A stretch of 64,000 nucleotides of DNA, taken from assembly GCA_024685315.1 (NCBI GenBank), contig JAIKVW010000044.1, positions 42,717 through 106,716 on the forward strand, read 5' to 3'. Shown here piece after piece: positions 19,506 to 28,000 of the stretch. The notes beneath the pieces are model-generated. The model searched no databases, was not told the DNA's origin, and was given only the letters and a program-made list of their open reading frames with translations. The DNA is from Lachnospiraceae bacterium (GTDB lineage: Bacteria > Bacillota > Clostridia > Lachnospirales > Lachnospiraceae). The first letter of the stretch is position 1. Every line of letters begins with the position of its first letter. Both the position numbers and the translations under genes were made by a program.

Positions 19506-20459
19506 ATGTCATATTATTTAGGTAAGATATCAATTATTATTCCAGTTTTTAATGTGGAAGATTATTTGGACAAGTGTATAGATAGTATTTTGACTCAGTC
19601 TTACCGTAACTTGGAAATATTCTTAATTGATGATGGTTCAACTGACAACTCCGGAAAGATCTGTGAACATTATGCCGGTAAGGATGATCGTATTAAATGC
19701 ATACACCAGAAGAACGCAGGTGCAGCGGCGGCAAGAAATGCTGGGTTGAGGCAGGCATCAGGCGAGTATCTGGCTTTTGTCGATAGTGACGATTACCTTG
19801 AGGCAGATGCTTATTCCTGTATGATAGAGCTTCTTAGGGAATATCAGGCAGATGCTGTGCAGTGTTCTTTTAGAAAAATTATGCATGAAGGGTCGAAGGA
19901 ATATATCGCAGAGCCCGTAGTTCGAAAGTATAATGCAATGGAATACTTAAAGAAATATACTGAAGACTGGACTTGCGGGCTTTTGTGGGATAAATTGTAC
20001 AGGAGACAATTGTTCGAGGGCATTACTTTCGAGGAAGGGCATAGGATTGACGATGAGTTTTTTACCTATCAGGGGATGATGAATGTGAATATGATCGTTC
20101 GATCTCCTCAAATAGTATATAACTATCGTCAACGATATGGCAGCTTAATGTGTGATCCCGATACAAAACAGGCTATTATTAATGATAAGCTTGCATACCT
20201 TAAGATGCGGCGCGAGAAAGTATTGGCTTGTTTTCCTTCTTTAAAGCAGGATTTTGATTATCATTATTTAACTATGCTTGTAATACTGGCACAGGATAAA
20301 GATGCAGATACTGACAACATTATTGCAATCCAAAAGGCAATTAAAGATTATCTGGCATGTTCTGATACATGCAAAATGGAGTTTTCGTTGAAGAGAAAGC
20401 TTCATTGGATCATACGAAGCAGGCCGGAAAAAATTGTAGAGCATAATAACAAGAGCTGA
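19506..20459 (+). CDS. Family 2 glycosyltransferase
   Basis: GT-A transferase of 317 residues with ISIIIPVFNVEDYLDKC, IDDGSTDNSGK, NAGAAAARNAGL and FVDSDDY motifs, so the donor site is complete. A weak ribosome site precedes the ATG. It lies within the A+T-rich block and precedes two acetyltransferase genes. Specificity unknown. Confidence 0.9.
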   Translation: MSYYLGKISIIIPVFNVEDYLDKCIDSILTQSYRNLEIFLIDDGSTDNSGKICEHYAGKDDRIKCIHQKNAGAAAARNAGLRQASGEYLAFVDSDDYLEADAYSCMIELLREYQADAVQCSFRKIMHEGSKEYIAEPVVRKYNAMEYLKKYTEDWTCGLLWDKLYRRQLFEGITFEEGHRIDDEFFTYQGMMNVNMIVRSPQIVYNYRQRYGSLMCDPDTKQAIINDKLAYLKMRREKVLACFPSLKQDFDYHYLTMLVILAQDKDADTDNIIAIQKAIKDYLACSDTCKMEFSLKRKLHWIIRSRPEKIVEHNNKS

Positions 20460-20476
20460 CGGGAAGGGCATGAGGT

Positions 20477-21037
20477 ATGACGGTAAAAAGTATTCTTGAA
20501 AGGCTTAGATTTCTCTTCATTGCCCCTGGAGTGAACTGGAAGGATAAATACTTATTAAAAGATGTTTCCAGGTGGAAAGAAATCTGGGGTGTCGAAGCCC
20601 CGAATAAGCAAGCATTGATGCACTTTTTATGGAATAATGCCGAATTCCGGAATCTTTTCATTTACCGGAATAGGTATAGGAAATTTTATCGTTCCTGGAT
20701 CAAACTTTGGTATCATCCTTTGGATACGCTCTTCCTTGAAGCGAAGGAAATTGGCGGAGGGCTTTTTATCCAGCATGGTTTTGCTACTATGGTCACAGCC
20801 GAGAAGGTCGGTGAGAACTGCTGGATCAATCAGCAGGTTACTATTGGATACAGCGGTCACGGGAGAGCACCTATTATTGGCAATAATGTTATGATCACCT
20901 GCGGGGCAAAGGTGCTAGGGAGTATTACTGTTGGTGATAATGCAGTAATTGGAGCAAATGCAGTTGTAATTAGAGATGTGGAACCAGGGGCAACAATGGT
21001 AGGTGTTCCGGCCCATAAAGTGGATAAGTCAAAATGA
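20477..21037 (+). CDS. Hexapeptide-repeat acyltransferase, serine acetyltransferase-like
   Basis: A 186-residue protein. After a helical N-terminal third it shows left-handed beta-helix repeats, including GGGLFIQHGFA, VTIGYSGHGRAP, GAKVLGSITVGDNAVIGANAVVIRDV and the closing MVGVPAHKV. This C-terminal pattern matches CysE-type serine acetyltransferases and capsule O-acetyltransferases. In this locus O-acetylation of the glycan is the likeliest role (inference). It overlaps the next gene by four bases. Confidence 0.85.
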   Translation: MTVKSILERLRFLFIAPGVNWKDKYLLKDVSRWKEIWGVEAPNKQALMHFLWNNAEFRNLFIYRNRYRKFYRSWIKLWYHPLDTLFLEAKEIGGGLFIQHGFATMVTAEKVGENCWINQQVTIGYSGHGRAPIIGNNVMITCGAKVLGSITVGDNAVIGANAVVIRDVEPGATMVGVPAHKVDKSK

Positions 21038-21582
21038 TTAAAAGCAAAAGTGACCTTGAAAAGTATCAGTCTATGGATATGCGTTTTTATCGGCAGCAGG
21101 ACGTGAAAACAAGAAGAATGTGCCGTCTGACTCAGGATCCAGTTTATTTGATTGACAAATATGTTACTTATCTTAGGAGAGAGGAATACTTCTACAATAC
21201 CAGGAAAGGGAAATGGGGTACTATGAGGTATCTTGCTGCTTTTCGAAAGAAAAACAAGCTTGGGAACAAACTGGGTTTTAAAATACCAAAGAATTGTTTT
21301 GGACCTGGCTTGACGATATATCACCACGGAGAGATTATCGTGAATGAAACAGCGCGAATTGGAGCCTTCTGCACTTTACATGGATCAAACTGTATCGGTA
21401 ATAATGGAATTCAGGACAAATCTCCGGTAATCGGCGATAAATTGGATTTAGGTATCGGAGCTAAAGTTATAGGCGATGTCCACCTGGGGAATTCAGTTCG
21501 AGTTGGTGCAAATGCGGTAGTGATTAGTTCATTTGAACAGGATGGCATAACACTTGTTGGGGTGCCTGCTGTTCAGAAATAG
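21034..21582 (+). CDS. Second hexapeptide-repeat acyltransferase
   Basis: A 182-residue left-handed beta-helix protein with the repeats GPGLTIYHHGEIIVN, IGAFCTLHGSNCIGN and LGIGAKVIGDVHLGNSVRVGANAVV, ending in LVGVPAVQK. It is clearly related in fold to the preceding gene but not a close copy. The paired arrangement with ATGA overlap suggests two O-acetyl positions or a hetero-oligomer. Substrate not determined. Confidence 0.83.
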   Translation: MIKSKSDLEKYQSMDMRFYRQQDVKTRRMCRLTQDPVYLIDKYVTYLRREEYFYNTRKGKWGTMRYLAAFRKKNKLGNKLGFKIPKNCFGPGLTIYHHGEIIVNETARIGAFCTLHGSNCIGNNGIQDKSPVIGDKLDLGIGAKVIGDVHLGNSVRVGANAVVISSFEQDGITLVGVPAVQK

Positions 21583-21597
21583 AATTGAGGGATAATT

Positions 21598-23142
21598 GTG
21601 CGGGCTGTTCGAGCGAGCGTAATAATACCGGTTTATAATGCTGAAAAAACGATACGTAAGTGTGTGGAATCGTTGGCTTTTGGAAGCACGAAGGATGTAG
21701 AGATCATTCTGGTGGAGGACCACTCAAATGACAACAGTTATGTAATCTGCCAACAGCTGAAGGAGGATAATGAGCAAGTAAAATGCTTTCGGAATAGTGA
21801 AAATAGAGGCGTTTCATATTCACGAAACTTTGGGCTGGACATGGCGCAGGGGGAGTGGATATTTTTTGTTGACAGCGATGACTGGGTCTCTGGCAGATTT
21901 GTTGACATTATGTTAAATAGTGCGACGCAACATCCCATGCAATTAACTGTTTGCGGTTATCTTTTGGTGGATAAGGCTTCAGGTATAAAGACTCGGTATT
22001 GTTTTAATGAAGGGAGTTTAGCAGAATGTGAAGATCTCTTCATGATGGCAGATCGTATTATGCTCCAACAGATCTGGAACAAGGCATTTCGCAGCGATAT
22101 TATCAAAAAGGAAGGTCTGCGCTTTGATGAGAACCAGAGCATGGGTGAAGATTTTCAGTTTGTTCTGGATTACCTTGAGGCAGGAAAGATTGGGAAATGC
22201 CGGATTATAAATGAGCTATTGTACTATTACACCCGGTCCGGCCAGCAATCTTTGATGAGCCAGTTTGGACTTGTGGAAAACCAGTATGAATTTAAACGGC
22301 TGGAGAAAATGATGGAGCTGTGCAGTGAGCGTGACCCTGGTGTACAGCAGAAATATGAAAGAGCAATAGAGAACCTTAAATATAATTATATGTATCAGGC
22401 AGTGCACAGTTCCAAAACAAAAGAAGATAAGCTGCGGTTTATTGAAAATATTATGCATGACGGAAGGGCTGAGAGTCATTACAGGAACCATTCAGCACTT
22501 CTGAAGAAAGAACAATTGGCTCAAAAGATTAACGATGCAAAGCAGCTGCCGGAGCGTGCAAAGGGGAGAAAACTTCGTAAGAACAGAGATGCTATTGCAG
22601 ACAGGATGAAGAGTCAATTTGCTGCTAAAAATGTTTCTATCATTTCGCAAAACTGCATTGCGGGCGTGTTTTATCATGACATGGGAGAACAATTTCTGAC
22701 GCCTACAGTAAACCTCTTCTTTAAAGAACCTGATTTCGTGAGGTTTGCATTGAATTTGGAGTACTATCTGTCGTGCGAACTACGTATGACCTGGGGAGAA
22801 GAGTATCCGATAGGTTATCTGGATGACGTGGCAGTATATTTTATGCATTACGATACTTGTTCTGAAGCAAAGACAGTATGGGAAAGGCGAAAAGAGCGCG
22901 TTAATTTTGAAAAAATAATGATTCTTGCTACAGACATGGAAGGCTTCACGGACGATGTTTACGAGGAATGGAGAACAATCCCTTATCCTAAAATTCTATT
23001 CTCAGCAGTAAACAGAGAAGACCCGGATACGGTATATTATCCGGAATACAAAGATAAAGAATGTGTGCCGGACCTGATTCCAGGGCGAGAGTTTTACAAG
23101 GATGGCAGGTTATTGAATCTGGTAAACCAAGTTGGAGCTTAA
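21598..23142 (+). CDS. Family 2 glycosyltransferase fused to a DUF1919-like domain
   Basis: Residues 1 to about 330 form a GT-A transferase (ASVIIPVYNAEKTI, VEDHSNDNS, GVSYSRNFGL, FVDSDDW). From about residue 345 a second domain follows, with VSIISQNCIAGVFYHDMGE, TPTVNLFF and a Tyr/Trp-rich ending. This matches what I recall of DUF1919, found in exopolysaccharide clusters. GTG is the start, as no ATG fits the N-terminal motif. The linker region is Lys/Arg-rich. The second domain could be another transferase that works on the same acceptor. Confidence 0.82.
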   Translation: MRAVRASVIIPVYNAEKTIRKCVESLAFGSTKDVEIILVEDHSNDNSYVICQQLKEDNEQVKCFRNSENRGVSYSRNFGLDMAQGEWIFFVDSDDWVSGRFVDIMLNSATQHPMQLTVCGYLLVDKASGIKTRYCFNEGSLAECEDLFMMADRIMLQQIWNKAFRSDIIKKEGLRFDENQSMGEDFQFVLDYLEAGKIGKCRIINELLYYYTRSGQQSLMSQFGLVENQYEFKRLEKMMELCSERDPGVQQKYERAIENLKYNYMYQAVHSSKTKEDKLRFIENIMHDGRAESHYRNHSALLKKEQLAQKINDAKQLPERAKGRKLRKNRDAIADRMKSQFAAKNVSIISQNCIAGVFYHDMGEQFLTPTVNLFFKEPDFVRFALNLEYYLSCELRMTWGEEYPIGYLDDVAVYFMHYDTCSEAKTVWERRKERVNFEKIMILATDMEGFTDDVYEEWRTIPYPKILFSAVNREDPDTVYYPEYKDKECVPDLIPGREFYKDGRLLNLVNQVGA

Positions 23143-23234
23143 TAAAAGATAGGGGAATTCTATTACCTGCTTTTCCTAACTTAAAAATGGAATATCCAAT
23201 CTGTTTATATGTGAATTGACAACAAGAGGGAATT

Positions 23235-24218
23235 ATGATCAGCATAATCGTACCGATCTATAAAGTAGAGCCTTATCTGCGCCGCTGTGTTGATTCTCTT
23301 CTGGCGCAATCCATCAAGGACACCGAGCTGATCCTTGTGGATGACGGCTCGCCTGATAACTGCGGCGAGATATGTGAAGAGTATGCCCGGACAGACGCAA
23401 GGGTCAGGGTGATCCATAAGGAGAACGGAGGGCTTTCTGATGCCAGAAATGCCGGGCTTGCGATTGCTCAGGGCGAGTGGATCAGCTATGTGGACAGCGA
23501 TGACTGGGTCTCTCCGACATTTCTGGAAAGGCTTTTTGCCTCCGCGGAAAGAACTGGTGCTGATATCTGCGAGTGCGGCTTTATTCGGACAGATGGAAAT
23601 GATGAGGAAACCTCTGTAAACCAGGGACCTTCCAGTACAAGCACCACTGAGACTATGACAGTAGGCACCTCTGAAGGGTTGAAGCTCCTGATAGAGGACT
23701 GTGTTTTCCATCAGACCGTCTGGAACAAGATCTATCGAAGAGAATGCCTCGAGGGCATGCTCTTTCCGGTCGGGAAGACAAATGAAGACGAGTTCTGGAC
23801 ATATCAGGTTTTCGGGAGAGCCGGTAAAGTAACTAAGATAGAGGATGGACTGTACTATTATTTCCAGCGGCCCGGCAGCATAATGGGGGCAGGATACAGT
23901 CTCAAAAGGCTGGACGCGCTGGAGGCTAAACTTGCACGGCAGCAGTATGTTGAGGAGAACTTCCCCGAGCTGACGCAGATCGCGGCGCTGAACCTGTTCG
24001 GCTCATGCATTTACAGCGGTCAGATGACGCTGAAGCACCTTTCGGGTGAAGAGCAGAAGGAAGCCGTCAGGAAGATCGATTCCATCCGGGCTGAGTGCAC
24101 TCCAGATAAGGGGACAATTGCCGGCATGACCGGTCACGCAAAGATGTGGACGAACCTTGCAGTGAAGGATTTCTGGAAGCTATGCAGGGTGAAGAACTTT
24201 CTGGGTAAAGGCTTATGA
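23235..24218 (+). CDS. Family 2 glycosyltransferase
   Basis: GT-A transferase of 327 residues: ISIIVPIYKVEPYL, VDDGSPDNCGE, GGLSDARNAGL and YVDSDDW. Base composition returns here to that of the flanks, so this gene marks the right border of the A+T-rich block. An AGAGGGA ribosome site precedes the ATG. It overlaps the metallophosphoesterase gene by four bases. Confidence 0.91.
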   Translation: MISIIVPIYKVEPYLRRCVDSLLAQSIKDTELILVDDGSPDNCGEICEEYARTDARVRVIHKENGGLSDARNAGLAIAQGEWISYVDSDDWVSPTFLERLFASAERTGADICECGFIRTDGNDEETSVNQGPSSTSTTETMTVGTSEGLKLLIEDCVFHQTVWNKIYRRECLEGMLFPVGKTNEDEFWTYQVFGRAGKVTKIEDGLYYYFQRPGSIMGAGYSLKRLDALEAKLARQQYVEENFPELTQIAALNLFGSCIYSGQMTLKHLSGEEQKEAVRKIDSIRAECTPDKGTIAGMTGHAKMWTNLAVKDFWKLCRVKNFLGKGL

Positions 24219-25099
24219 GAAAGACTAAAAAGCGGATTGTTATTATTCTCCATATCGTTCTGCTCCTGGCTGCCTTTGCAGCCGTAGAGCTTTACTATTC
24301 CTATAACACTTTGTCGGAAACAGAATATGAGATCAGTTCAGACAAAATATCTCAGCCGGTCCGAATGGTGCTGATAGCGGACCTACATGACCACAGTTTC
24401 GGCACAGATAATGTTGAGTTGGTTGATCGTATCTCCAAGTGTCAACCGGACCTTATCCTGATGGCGGGGGATTTCCTGAATTCATATTCGGAGGATTCTT
24501 CAGCCGTAATTATACTTGTAAGCCAGCTTTCTGAAATCGCTCCAGTCTATTTTTCACTTGGTAATCATGAGAAGGGCTTTATTGAGGCCGGGCACCCGGA
24601 ACTCATCGAAGAGCTCACAGCATCGGGTGCGGTCGTCCTGGATGAAGAGTCCGCATTTCTCGCAGTAAATGGAAATGATATCCTGATTGGCGGCTTATAT
24701 GATTACGCCTTTGCTTATGATGGTAAAGGTCACATGGATAAGACCGCGATGGATCAGGACATGCTTGAGTTCCTGGAGGAATTCCAGGGTTCAGACTTAT
24801 TTAAGATTATGATGGCTCATCGCCCGGACAGTTTTATATTTGGGGAGGCGGCAGATACCTGGGACATTGATCTGGTAGTGTCGGGGCATCTCCACGGGGG
24901 ACAGGTGATCATTCCTTTTGTTGGAGGACTTTACGCCGGGGATCAGGGATACTGGCCGGAGTACGACTTTGGAGACTTTCATTTTTCTGCGGTGAAGGAT
25001 ATGATAATCACGAGGGGGCTTGGAAGTCAGAGAGAGAAGCTTCCGAGGTTCAATAATCCTCCGGAGATTGTAATAATCGATTTGGTCGAGGAACAGTGA
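24215..25099 (+). CDS. Membrane-anchored calcineurin-like metallophosphoesterase
   Basis: One N-terminal membrane segment (about 8-28) anchors an extracytoplasmic phosphoesterase domain. Di-metal ligands are visible in order: ADLHDH, MAGDFLNS, LGNHEKG, MMAHRPD and SGHLHGGQ. The fold is that of YkuE/YaeI-like enzymes; substrates range from lipids to nucleotides. As the last gene of the operon it might act on a lipid-linked product or pyrophosphate, which is not shown by sequence. A branched terminator follows. Confidence 0.86.
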   Translation: MRKTKKRIVIILHIVLLLAAFAAVELYYSYNTLSETEYEISSDKISQPVRMVLIADLHDHSFGTDNVELVDRISKCQPDLILMAGDFLNSYSEDSSAVIILVSQLSEIAPVYFSLGNHEKGFIEAGHPELIEELTASGAVVLDEESAFLAVNGNDILIGGLYDYAFAYDGKGHMDKTAMDQDMLEFLEEFQGSDLFKIMMAHRPDSFIFGEAADTWDIDLVVSGHLHGGQVIIPFVGGLYAGDQGYWPEYDFGDFHFSAVKDMIITRGLGSQREKLPRFNNPPEIVIIDLVEEQ

Positions 25100-25302
25100 T
25101 ACGATGAAATACGAAACATTCAATTGTTTGTAAATTGCAAATAACTGAAATTTGGCGCATTTTTGAGGTCCCAATCAATGACTAATCGCTTAAACTGTGG
25201 TGGTATGACAGTAAGAAACGGGCATTAGCTCCCGGCGGTTTGCAGCGGGGTATACGGTAAACTTAGGACCATATCCTTTTTTATTATAAAGAACAAAAAT
25301 GT

Positions 25303-25367
25303 CTGACGCGCCTTTTGAACTGGCTTTCAAAGGTTAGATCAAGAATCTGTGGCGCGTCAGGCTTTTT
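25303..25367 (+). terminator. Branched intrinsic terminator ending the first polysaccharide operon
   Basis: The outer stem CTGACGCGCC (25303-25312) pairs perfectly with 25351-25360 and is followed by GCTTTTTT. Inside the 38-base loop two more helices are possible (roughly 25312-25319 with 25326-25333, and AGAT/ATCT around 25337-25348). The rest of 25100-25543 contains a weak AGGA/TCCT hairpin with a T run near 25266-25283, then the nfnA promoter region; no gene was seen. Confidence 0.8.
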
Positions 25368-25447
25368 TGATATAGTTCCCGGCAGAACCCTTCTCAGAAG
25401 AATAATAATGTGAATAAAATAACTATTCTTCCCTCAAAAAGATAATA

Positions 25448-25509
25448 TGATATTATATGCATTAACTATAGTTCCTCAGAATTACGATGTGTTATTATTA
25501 AGTTAATAA
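25448..25509 (+). promoter_or_regulatory. nfnAB promoter with a 15-bp palindrome downstream
   Basis: TGATATTAT (25448-25456) is an extended -10 element. About 40 bases on, TTATTAAGTTAATAA (25495-25509) is a perfect 7-1-7 inverted repeat in the expected early transcribed region, where a repressor could block. Its 7-1-7 geometry resembles Fur/PerR-family boxes more than Rex sites, which have a wider spacer. GGAG at 25531-25534 is the nfnA ribosome site. Confidence 0.45.
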
Positions 25510-25543
25510 TCTGAGTATACAGCATGAATAGGAGATGTGACTG

Positions 25544-26386
25544 ATGTACAAGATTTTACGCAAGGAAAACTTAAATCCTACAGTTACTCTTATGGAGATC
25601 GACGCTCCGCTGATAGCCAGGAAGGCTGAGCCGGGGCAGTTCATCATCCTGAGAGTCAATGAAGACGGCGAGCGTATTCCCCTCACCATAGCGGATTTCG
25701 ACCGCGAGAAGGGGACCGTTACGATCATATTCCAGATCGTCGGCGCGACCACCGAGCTTTTAAATGCTAAAAACCAGGGCGAATATATCGAGGATTTCGT
25801 TGGCCCTCTCGGAAAAGAATCCGAACTCGAAGGGCTGAAGAAGGTCTGCGTTGTCGGCGGCGGCGTAGGAAACGCGATCGCGTATCCCGTAGCCAAGAAG
25901 CTGCATAATCTCGACGCGGAAGTTACCGTAATCGCAGGTTTTAAGAATAAAGACCTTGTCATTCTCGAAGATCAGTACGAAGCGATCACGGACCATTTTG
26001 TAAAGATGTCCGACGAAGGCAACTGGGGCGAGAAGGGCCTCGTTACCGACGCGCTCCGCAAGCTCCTTGAAGCCGGAGAGCAGTTCGACGAAGTGATCGC
26101 GATCGGCCCGGTTATCATGATGAAGTTCGTGTGCGCGCTCACCAAGCAGTTCGGCGTAAAGACTGTCATCTCGATGAACCCCATTATGGTAGACGGCACC
26201 GGCATGTGCGGCGCCTGCAGGCTTACGGTCGGCGGCGAGACAAAGTTCGCCTGCGTTGACGGCCCGGATTTCGACGGCCACCAGGTGGATTTTGATGAGG
26301 CCATGAGCAGGCTGACTATGTACCGCGATTTCGAAAGACAGGCTCATGACCATGTCTGCAATCTCTTGAAAATGGAGGTGAAGTAA
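25544..26386 (+). CDS. nfnA: NfnA-type ferredoxin-NADP reductase small subunit
   Basis: FAD/NAD-binding reductase subunit of 280 residues of the sulfide dehydrogenase/dihydroorotate dehydrogenase electron-transfer type. An N-terminal flavin-binding barrel leads to an NAD-binding region (VVGGGVGNAIAYP). The C-terminal [2Fe-2S] site has Asp217 and Cys222, Cys225 and Cys237. In known NfnAB complexes this subunit couples NADH, NADPH and reduced ferredoxin by flavin-based electron bifurcation. The partner gene follows after one base, which makes this role more likely than stand-alone sulfide dehydrogenase. Confidence 0.9.
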   Translation: MYKILRKENLNPTVTLMEIDAPLIARKAEPGQFIILRVNEDGERIPLTIADFDREKGTVTIIFQIVGATTELLNAKNQGEYIEDFVGPLGKESELEGLKKVCVVGGGVGNAIAYPVAKKLHNLDAEVTVIAGFKNKDLVILEDQYEAITDHFVKMSDEGNWGEKGLVTDALRKLLEAGEQFDEVIAIGPVIMMKFVCALTKQFGVKTVISMNPIMVDGTGMCGACRLTVGGETKFACVDGPDFDGHQVDFDEAMSRLTMYRDFERQAHDHVCNLLKMEVK

Positions 26387-26387
26387 T

Positions 26388-27773
26388 ATGCCGAATATGA
26401 GTCTAAAGAAAAACGAGATGCCGAGCCAGGCACCGGACGTAAGAAATAAGAATTTTAACGAGGTAGCTCTCGGCTACGAGCTTTCCCAGGCGCTTGACGA
26501 GGCGGAGAGGTGCCTTAACTGCAAAAAGAGTCCCTGCGTTTCCGGATGCCCCGTAGGGATCAGGATCCCGGAGTTCATTGCGAAGATCAGGGAAAATGAT
26601 TTCGAGGGCGCTTATCAGGTAATAAATAAGGATTCTTCGCTCCCCGCTGTCTGCGGAAGGGTGTGCCCTCAGGAGTCCCAGTGCGAGCAGAAATGCGTGC
26701 GCGGCGTGAAGGGCGAGCCTGTCGGCATCGGCCGTCTGGAGCGTTTCGTCGCTGACTGGCATAATGCTAACGTGACCGCATCTCCCGAGAAGCCGGAACC
26801 GAACGGCCACAAGGTCGCTGTTATCGGTTCAGGTCCTTCCGGGCTTACCTGCGCGGGCGACCTCGCGAAGAAGGGCTACGACGTAACGATCTTCGAAGCA
26901 CTGCACAAGGCGGGCGGAGTCCTCGTTTACGGTATCCCCGAGTTCCGTCTTCCGAAAGCGATCGTGCAGAAGGAAGTTGACGGCCTCAAGGCCCTCGGCG
27001 TAAAGGTCGAGACCAACGTAGTCATCGGCAAGACCGTTACGATCGACGAGCTCTTTGACATGGGCTTCGAGTCCGTATTCATCGGCTCCGGCGCAGGTCT
27101 TCCTTCCTTCATGAAGATCCCCGGCGAGAACCTCAAGGGCGTATATTCCGCAAATGAGTTCCTCACCCGCAGCAATCTCATGAAGGCTTACAGGCCTGAC
27201 AGCTACACCCCGATCAAGAAGAACGATAATGTTATCGTAGTCGGCGGCGGAAACGTTGCAATGGACGCTGCAAGGTCCGCGCTCCGTCTCGGCGCGAAGA
27301 ATGTCTACATCGTTTACAGAAGGTCCGAGGAAGAGCTTCCGGCCAGGAGGGAAGAGGTCGAGCACGCTAAGGAAGAGGGCATCATCTTCAAGCTCCTCAA
27401 CAACCCCGTTAAGATCAACGGCGACGAGAACGGTTTCGTTAAGTCGGTCACCTGCCTCAAGCAGGAGCTTGGCGAGCCCGACGCGTCCGGCAGGAGATCT
27501 CCTCATCCGGTCCCGGGCTCCGAGTTCGATATCGAGGCAGATTGCGTGATCATGTCGATCGGCACTTCGCCGAACCCGCTGATCAAGTCCACGACACCCG
27601 GCCTTGAGTCCAACAGGAAGGGCTGCATCGTTGCTGACGAAGCGACCGGAAAGACGAGCCGCGAGCACGTCTATGCCGGCGGCGACGCCGTGACCGGAGC
27701 GGCTACCGTAATCCTGGCGATGGGTGCAGGAAAGGCAGCAGCAAAAGCCATTGACGAAGATCTGATGGGATAA
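26388..27773 (+). CDS. nfnB: NfnB-type large subunit (glutamate synthase small-chain-like)
   Basis: A 461-residue NADPH/FAD oxidoreductase with the glutamate synthase beta-chain layout. The N-terminal domain has two [4Fe-4S] groups (Cys42, 45, 50, 54 and Cys89, 93, 99, 103). FAD-binding VIGSGPSGLTCAGDLAKKG and NADPH-binding VVGGGNVAMDAA follow. No glutamate synthase large subunit (gltB) is nearby, so with nfnA upstream the NADH-dependent ferredoxin:NADP+ oxidoreductase role is preferred. Databases often label it gltA. A terminator follows at once. Confidence 0.9.
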   Translation: MPNMSLKKNEMPSQAPDVRNKNFNEVALGYELSQALDEAERCLNCKKSPCVSGCPVGIRIPEFIAKIRENDFEGAYQVINKDSSLPAVCGRVCPQESQCEQKCVRGVKGEPVGIGRLERFVADWHNANVTASPEKPEPNGHKVAVIGSGPSGLTCAGDLAKKGYDVTIFEALHKAGGVLVYGIPEFRLPKAIVQKEVDGLKALGVKVETNVVIGKTVTIDELFDMGFESVFIGSGAGLPSFMKIPGENLKGVYSANEFLTRSNLMKAYRPDSYTPIKKNDNVIVVGGGNVAMDAARSALRLGAKNVYIVYRRSEEELPARREEVEHAKEEGIIFKLLNNPVKINGDENGFVKSVTCLKQELGEPDASGRRSPHPVPGSEFDIEADCVIMSIGTSPNPLIKSTTPGLESNRKGCIVADEATGKTSREHVYAGGDAVTGAATVILAMGAGKAAAKAIDEDLMG

Positions 27774-27795
27774 AAGATTCAATGTATTTATAAGG

Positions 27796-27837
27796 GGCAA
27801 GCAGCCGCAAGTGGAAGCTTGCCTTTTATTTTTTTTG
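27796..27837 (+). terminator. Intrinsic terminator after nfnAB
   Basis: GGCAAGC (27796-27802) pairs with GCTTGCC (27817-27823), and TTTTATTTTTTTT follows. It isolates nfnAB from the downstream sugar genes. Confidence 0.9.
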
Positions 27838-27893
27838 CTAACAGACTTTGGAATTTCCTATATTTATACTTTGGAATTTACTAAGTCCTGATT

Positions 27894-27920
27894 TTGGATT
27901 ATTCTATATTGGGATATAAT
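27894..27920 (+). promoter_or_regulatory. Promoter for the rfbC operon
   Basis: A consensus TATAAT -10 lies at 27915-27920, with TTGGAT at 27894-27899 as a possible -35 at a short 15-base spacing. Upstream, TTTGGAATTT occurs twice (near 27847 and 27870). A long leader of about 75 bases ends in AAAGGAG before the gene. Confidence 0.6.
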
Positions 27921-28000
27921 ATAAACATGGGTACAGGCGTGATCACTTTAAACATTTCGCCTGGGTCGGTTGATTTTATAGAGAAAGGAGCAGTCTGTTC

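Noticed and set aside
25190..25290. Possible riboswitch upstream of nfnA (GGG...CCC and GC-rich elements)
   Set aside because: Conserved cores of the c-di-GMP, FMN or SAM classes were not recognisable, and the segment lies before the terminator at 25303.
26388..27773. Glutamate synthase small subunit working with GltB
   Set aside because: No large subunit is nearby and the gene is paired with an nfnA-type gene one base upstream.
26829..27800. Antisense frame of 323 residues over nfnB
   Set aside because: Same reason: a shadow of a G+C-rich, strongly biased gene.
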